Assembly (NCBI RefSeq): GCF_000271845.1
Contig: NZ_JH719393.1
Location: 186,001-250,000, forward strand
Length of the DNA stretch: 64,000 nucleotides
From: Rhizobium leguminosarum bv. trifolii WSM2297
GTDB taxonomy: Bacteria; Pseudomonadota; Alphaproteobacteria; Rhizobiales; Rhizobiaceae
Reading direction: 5' to 3'
Every line of letters starts with the position of its first letter. Positions within the stretch are counted from its first letter, which is position 1. Of this stretch, positions 60,981 to 64,000 are shown one piece after another. A program made the position numbers and the translations under genes. Under the pieces are notes generated by a model. The model was not told where the DNA came from. It made no database searches and worked only from the letters and a program-made list of their open reading frames with translations.

Positions 60981-63278
60981 ATGGATACAAAATTCATCGG
61001 CAAAAAATCGGCGGCAGCCGGCGGTTGGGGCGCTCTAAAGAGCTGCGGCAAGCAATTGCTGCAAAGCGGCATGCCCATTTCAGGCGCACGCACCATGCTG
61101 AAAGCGAACCAGCCCGATGGGTTCGATTGCCCGGGCTGCGCCTGGGGCGATCCGGAACACGGATCGTCGTTCGAGTTTTGCGAAAACGGCGTCAAGGCGG
61201 TCGCCTGGGAGGCGACGGAAAAGCGGGCAACGCCGGCCTTCTTCGCTGACAATACGGTGTCTGAGCTTCGCCGGCGGTCAGATTATGAACTGGAACTCAA
61301 CGGCCGCCTCACGCATCCGATGCGCTATGATGCGGCGAGCGACCGTTATCTGCCGGTTTCGTGGGAGGATGCCTTTGCCGAGATCGGCAGCATCCTGAAG
61401 GGCCTCGATACCCCCAACCGGGCGGAATTCTACACCTCGGGCCGGGCCAGCAACGAAGCCGCCTTCCTGTACCAGCTGTTCGTGCGCGTCTACGGCACCA
61501 ACAATTTTCCCGATTGCTCCAACATGTGCCACGAAGCAAGCGGCATCGCCATGCACCAAGCCGTCGGCGTCGGCAAGGGCACGGTGCTGCTGGAGGATTT
61601 CGAAGAGGCGGACGCGATCTTCGTCATCGGGCAGAACCCGGGCACCAACCATCCGCGAATGCTCGGCGACCTGCGCCGGGCGGCGATCCGCGGCGCGCGT
61701 GTCGTCGTCTTCAACCCCATCCGCGAGCGCGGCCTGGAGCGTTTTTCCGATCCGCAGGACAAGATCGAGATGCTGCGGGGCGGTTCGACCGAGATCGCCA
61801 GCCTATACCTGCAGCCGGATCTCGGCGGCGACATGGCCGCGGTTCGGGGGATGGCGAAGGCTGTGCTCGCCGCGGAAGACAAAGCGGTCGCCGCCGGTCT
61901 TCCCTCCGTTCTCGACCATGCATTTCTCACCGAACACTGCGTGGATTTTCAGGCGTATCAGGTAGCGGTCGAGGCGACGAGCTGGGCTGAGATCGAGGAC
62001 CAATCGGGACTGAGCCGGGAAGAGATCGAACGGGCAGCCGATGTCTATATCAACGCCGAACGCGTCATCTGCACCTGGGCGATGGGTGTCACCCAGCATC
62101 TTCATTCGGTCGCGACGATCCGCGAGATCGCCAATTTCATGTTCCTGCGCGGCAATATCGGCAAGCCGGGCGCCGGTCTTTGCCCGGTGCGCGGCCATTC
62201 CAACGTGCAGGGCGACCGCACCGTCGGCATCAACGAAAAGCCGGCGGACGATTTCCTCGATGCGCTGGAGAAACACTTCCGTTTCACCGTTCCCCGCGAA
62301 CATGGCCACAATGTCCTTGCCGCGATCGGCGCGATGCTCGACGGCTCGGCCGAAGCCTTCATCGGGCTTGGCGGCAATTTCGCGCGCGCCACGCCCGACA
62401 GCGCCCTGGTTGAAAAGGCGCTTCGGCAGCTGAAGCTGACGGTGCACATCGCGACCAAACCCAACCATTCGCATCTCATGCCGGGCGAGGCGGCCTTCAT
62501 CCTGCCCTGCCTCGGACGCACCGAGATGGACCTCAACGAAGCCGGCAAGTCCCAGCTCATCAGCGTTGAGGATTCGATGAGCATGGTGCACGGCTCCGCC
62601 GGCATCAATCGTCCGGCCTCGCCGCACCTGCTGTCGGAAGTCGCCATCATTGCCGGCATTGCGGAAGCGACGGTCGGTTCCGCCGTGGTCGACTGGGCGG
62701 AGCTCGCCGAGGATTACGACCTTATCCGCGATCATATCGAGGCGACCATTCCGGGCTTCGAAAACTACAATCAGCGCCTGCGCAAGCCGCGCGGTTTCCA
62801 CCTGCGCAATGCGGCGGCCCATCGCGAGTGGGATACGCCGGCGGGCAAGGCCTCATTCTCCTCCGAGGCGCTTCCCGAGGAGACGGTGCATCAGCGTGCG
62901 CGAAAGGGTGAGGGGCATCGTTTTGCCCTGCAGACTTTCCGGTCGCATGATCAATACAATACGACGGTCTACGGTCTCGATGACCGATATCGTGGCGTCT
63001 ACGGAGAACGGCAGGTCATTTTCATTCATCCCGCCGACCTGAAGGCGATGAATGCCGAGGCCGGTGACCGGGTCGACGTGATCGGCGAGCATGATGATGG
63101 CATCGAGCGCATCGCTGAGGATTTCCGCCTGGTGCCCTATGACATTCCGCGGGGCAGCATCGCCGGTTATTATCCCGAGCTGAACGTGCTGGTGCCGCTC
63201 GGCAGCGCCGGCAAGGAAAGCGATACGCCGACCTCGAAGTCGATCATGGTGTCCTTCCGCGGGCGAAACGCCTCGTGA
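60981..63278 (+). CDS. FdhF/YdeP-family molybdopterin oxidoreductase
   Basis: The 765-residue protein matches the YdeP-type branch of formate dehydrogenase-like enzymes. It has CPGC at 50-53 and Cys67 in FEFCENG as iron-sulfur ligands, then TSGRASNEAAFLYQLF, DCSNMCHEASG, GQNPGTNHPRML, PVRGHSNVQGDRT and a C-terminal molybdopterin-dinucleotide domain. It has no Tat signal, so it is cytoplasmic. YdeP in E. coli is linked to acid resistance; the substrate is not known. The stop overlaps a small gene by 4 nt (GTGA). Confidence 0.93.
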   Translation: MDTKFIGKKSAAAGGWGALKSCGKQLLQSGMPISGARTMLKANQPDGFDCPGCAWGDPEHGSSFEFCENGVKAVAWEATEKRATPAFFADNTVSELRRRSDYELELNGRLTHPMRYDAASDRYLPVSWEDAFAEIGSILKGLDTPNRAEFYTSGRASNEAAFLYQLFVRVYGTNNFPDCSNMCHEASGIAMHQAVGVGKGTVLLEDFEEADAIFVIGQNPGTNHPRMLGDLRRAAIRGARVVVFNPIRERGLERFSDPQDKIEMLRGGSTEIASLYLQPDLGGDMAAVRGMAKAVLAAEDKAVAAGLPSVLDHAFLTEHCVDFQAYQVAVEATSWAEIEDQSGLSREEIERAADVYINAERVICTWAMGVTQHLHSVATIREIANFMFLRGNIGKPGAGLCPVRGHSNVQGDRTVGINEKPADDFLDALEKHFRFTVPREHGHNVLAAIGAMLDGSAEAFIGLGGNFARATPDSALVEKALRQLKLTVHIATKPNHSHLMPGEAAFILPCLGRTEMDLNEAGKSQLISVEDSMSMVHGSAGINRPASPHLLSEVAIIAGIAEATVGSAVVDWAELAEDYDLIRDHIEATIPGFENYNQRLRKPRGFHLRNAAAHREWDTPAGKASFSSEALPEETVHQRARKGEGHRFALQTFRSHDQYNTTVYGLDDRYRGVYGERQVIFIHPADLKAMNAEAGDRVDVIGEHDDGIERIAEDFRLVPYDIPRGSIAGYYPELNVLVPLGSAGKESDTPTSKSIMVSFRGRNAS

Positions 63279-63559
63279 GTGAAGAGCCGGCCGACGTCGA
63301 TCGGTTTCTCGCCCTCGTCGCTTCAGCGCAAGAGGGCGATATCAGGCTGACATCCATCCAGGCCGGTCTCCTCGTTGCCGCCGAACTCGGGATCGCGCGC
63401 GACAGCCGCGTCTTTGCGCGCAAGCTGGGGATCGCCCATTCCCTCGTACTGCGTGAACTCAATGCGCTGGCGGAGAGCCAAGACGTGCTTGAGATCGTCA
63501 AGCGGGATCCGCGGACGATGAGAGTGCACTATATGTTGCCGCCGTCTACGTCGCCGTAA
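63275..63559 (+). CDS. small winged-helix-like protein coupled to the oxidoreductase
   Basis: The 94-residue protein starts at GTG 63275, overlapping the oxidoreductase stop by 4 nt, so it is translationally coupled. It is helical, with an HTH-like stretch (RVFARKLGIAHSLVLRELNALAESQDVLEIVKRDPRTMRVHYML, about 45-88). Genes of this type often follow ydeP-like genes. It may act as a small accessory or regulator; no catalytic residues are apparent. Confidence 0.8.
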   Translation: MSEEPADVDRFLALVASAQEGDIRLTSIQAGLLVAAELGIARDSRVFARKLGIAHSLVLRELNALAESQDVLEIVKRDPRTMRVHYMLPPSTSP

Positions 63560-63627
63560 GCGAGGGCTTTCGCTCCTTGTTTTTATGCATTGTCCCGGAC
63601 CCCCCGCACACTTCCTGACAATATGCT

Positions 63628-64000
63628 TTATCGACGGCCGACGCGCTTCCTGGTGTCGGAAGGATATTCCCCATAGGTCGATTTATAGACCGCGGAAAAC
63701 CGGCCGAAGTGGAAGAAGCCCCATTTGAGACAGATCGTCTTCATGGTTTCGGTGCTCTCCGGATCGAGCAAGTCCTGGCGCGCCGCGCGCAGACGAAGTG
63801 TCAGCAGATAGACGGCGGGAGAGGTGCCCCTGAAGGCACGGAAGCCGGTTTCGAGCGCCCGGCTGGAGACGCCGGCCGCTTCGGCGACCTTCGGCATGGT
63901 GATCGGCTGGTCGATATTGGCCTGCATGAATTCGATCGCCTTGCGCACATGGCGGGGAGCGATGAGGGCAGGCCCCTTGTCGAGGAAATGCGACAGTCGG
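63628..64000 (-). CDS. AraC-family transcriptional regulator (partial, 5' end outside window)
   Basis: The frame is open to the right edge. The visible C-terminal 124 residues hold an AraC double HTH (ITMPKVAEAAGVSSRALETGFRAFRGTSPAVYLLTLRL, TICLKWGFFHFGRFSAVYKSTYGEYPSDTRKR). The first HTH has the usual layout of regulators with an N-terminal sensing domain, which would lie outside the window. It is convergent with the small gene at 63275. Confidence 0.88.
   Translation of the reverse strand, partial: RLSHFLDKGPALIAPRHVRKAIEFMQANIDQPITMPKVAEAAGVSSRALETGFRAFRGTSPAVYLLTLRLRAARQDLLDPESTETMKTICLKWGFFHFGRFSAVYKSTYGEYPSDTRKRVGRR

Noticed and set aside
1..64000. CRISPR arrays, insertion sequences, tRNA or rRNA genes
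   Set aside because: No regularly spaced direct repeats, transposase-like proteins, cloverleaf-like tRNA sequence with CCA-type end or rRNA segments were noticed by eye; a tRNA or repeat search program was not run.

Overview
The window looks like a chromosome or large-plasmid segment of a Rhizobium of the leguminosarum/etli type. It is GC-rich alphaproteobacterial DNA with a type VI secretion (T6SS) locus in the same gene order as the imp locus known from R. leguminosarum, a Liv-type aromatic-uptake operon, and several c-di-GMP enzymes. The species is inferred from gene content; no database search was run.

Layout. 1-6500 is mixed: the 5' part of a TadG-like pilus protein, a 5'-truncated sugar-binding-protein remnant, a PAS-PAS-GGDEF-EAL protein, a small unknown protein, an operon of DUF4142, cupredoxin and ECF sigma factor, and a DUF488 protein. 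6705-7844 is a Wza-like polysaccharide export lipoprotein. 7841-26519 (minus strand) is a 14-gene T6SS operon: tssA, tssB, tssC, a second tssC, tagJ, tssE, tssF, tssG, fha, tssK, tssL, tssM, a tagF-pppA fusion and a Ser/Thr kinase (impA to impN). 26749-36104 (plus strand, divergent) holds clpV, hcp, an unrecognised 197-aa gene, vgrG, a DUF4123 adaptor, an Ntox15-type DNase effector with an N-terminal glycine zipper, its GAD-like immunity protein and a PAAR tip. 36214-39541 is a decayed second effector island: a frameshifted DUF4123 gene, a 202-aa probable immunity protein, a toxin 3' remnant coupled to a 167-aa gene, a second PAAR and a second GAD-like immunity gene, with no complete toxin.

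40492-49047 (minus strand) is an eight-gene operon of two vanillin-dehydrogenase-like ALDHs flanking an SDR and a complete Liv ABC transporter, with a divergent AraC regulator. 50355-51198 is an ArsR/SRPBCC pair, 51329-52735 a class III nucleotide cyclase, and 52905-58684 a MarR regulator divergent from feruloyl-CoA synthetase, hydroxycinnamoyl-CoA hydratase-lyase, a zinc alcohol dehydrogenase and coniferyl aldehyde dehydrogenase. Together the two blocks could import lignin-type phenylpropanoids and convert coniferyl alcohol to ferulate, vanillin and vanillate. The window ends with a membrane diguanylate cyclase, a YdeP/FdhF-like molybdopterin oxidoreductase with a small partner gene, and a partial AraC regulator.

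The most interesting parts are the T6SS effector region (Tde-like DNase module, collapsed immunity island, unknown gene between hcp and vgrG) and a set of strong hairpins placed around tssB and after hcp, where expression of the sheath and tube subunits could be set. No tRNA, rRNA, IS element or CRISPR array was recognised.
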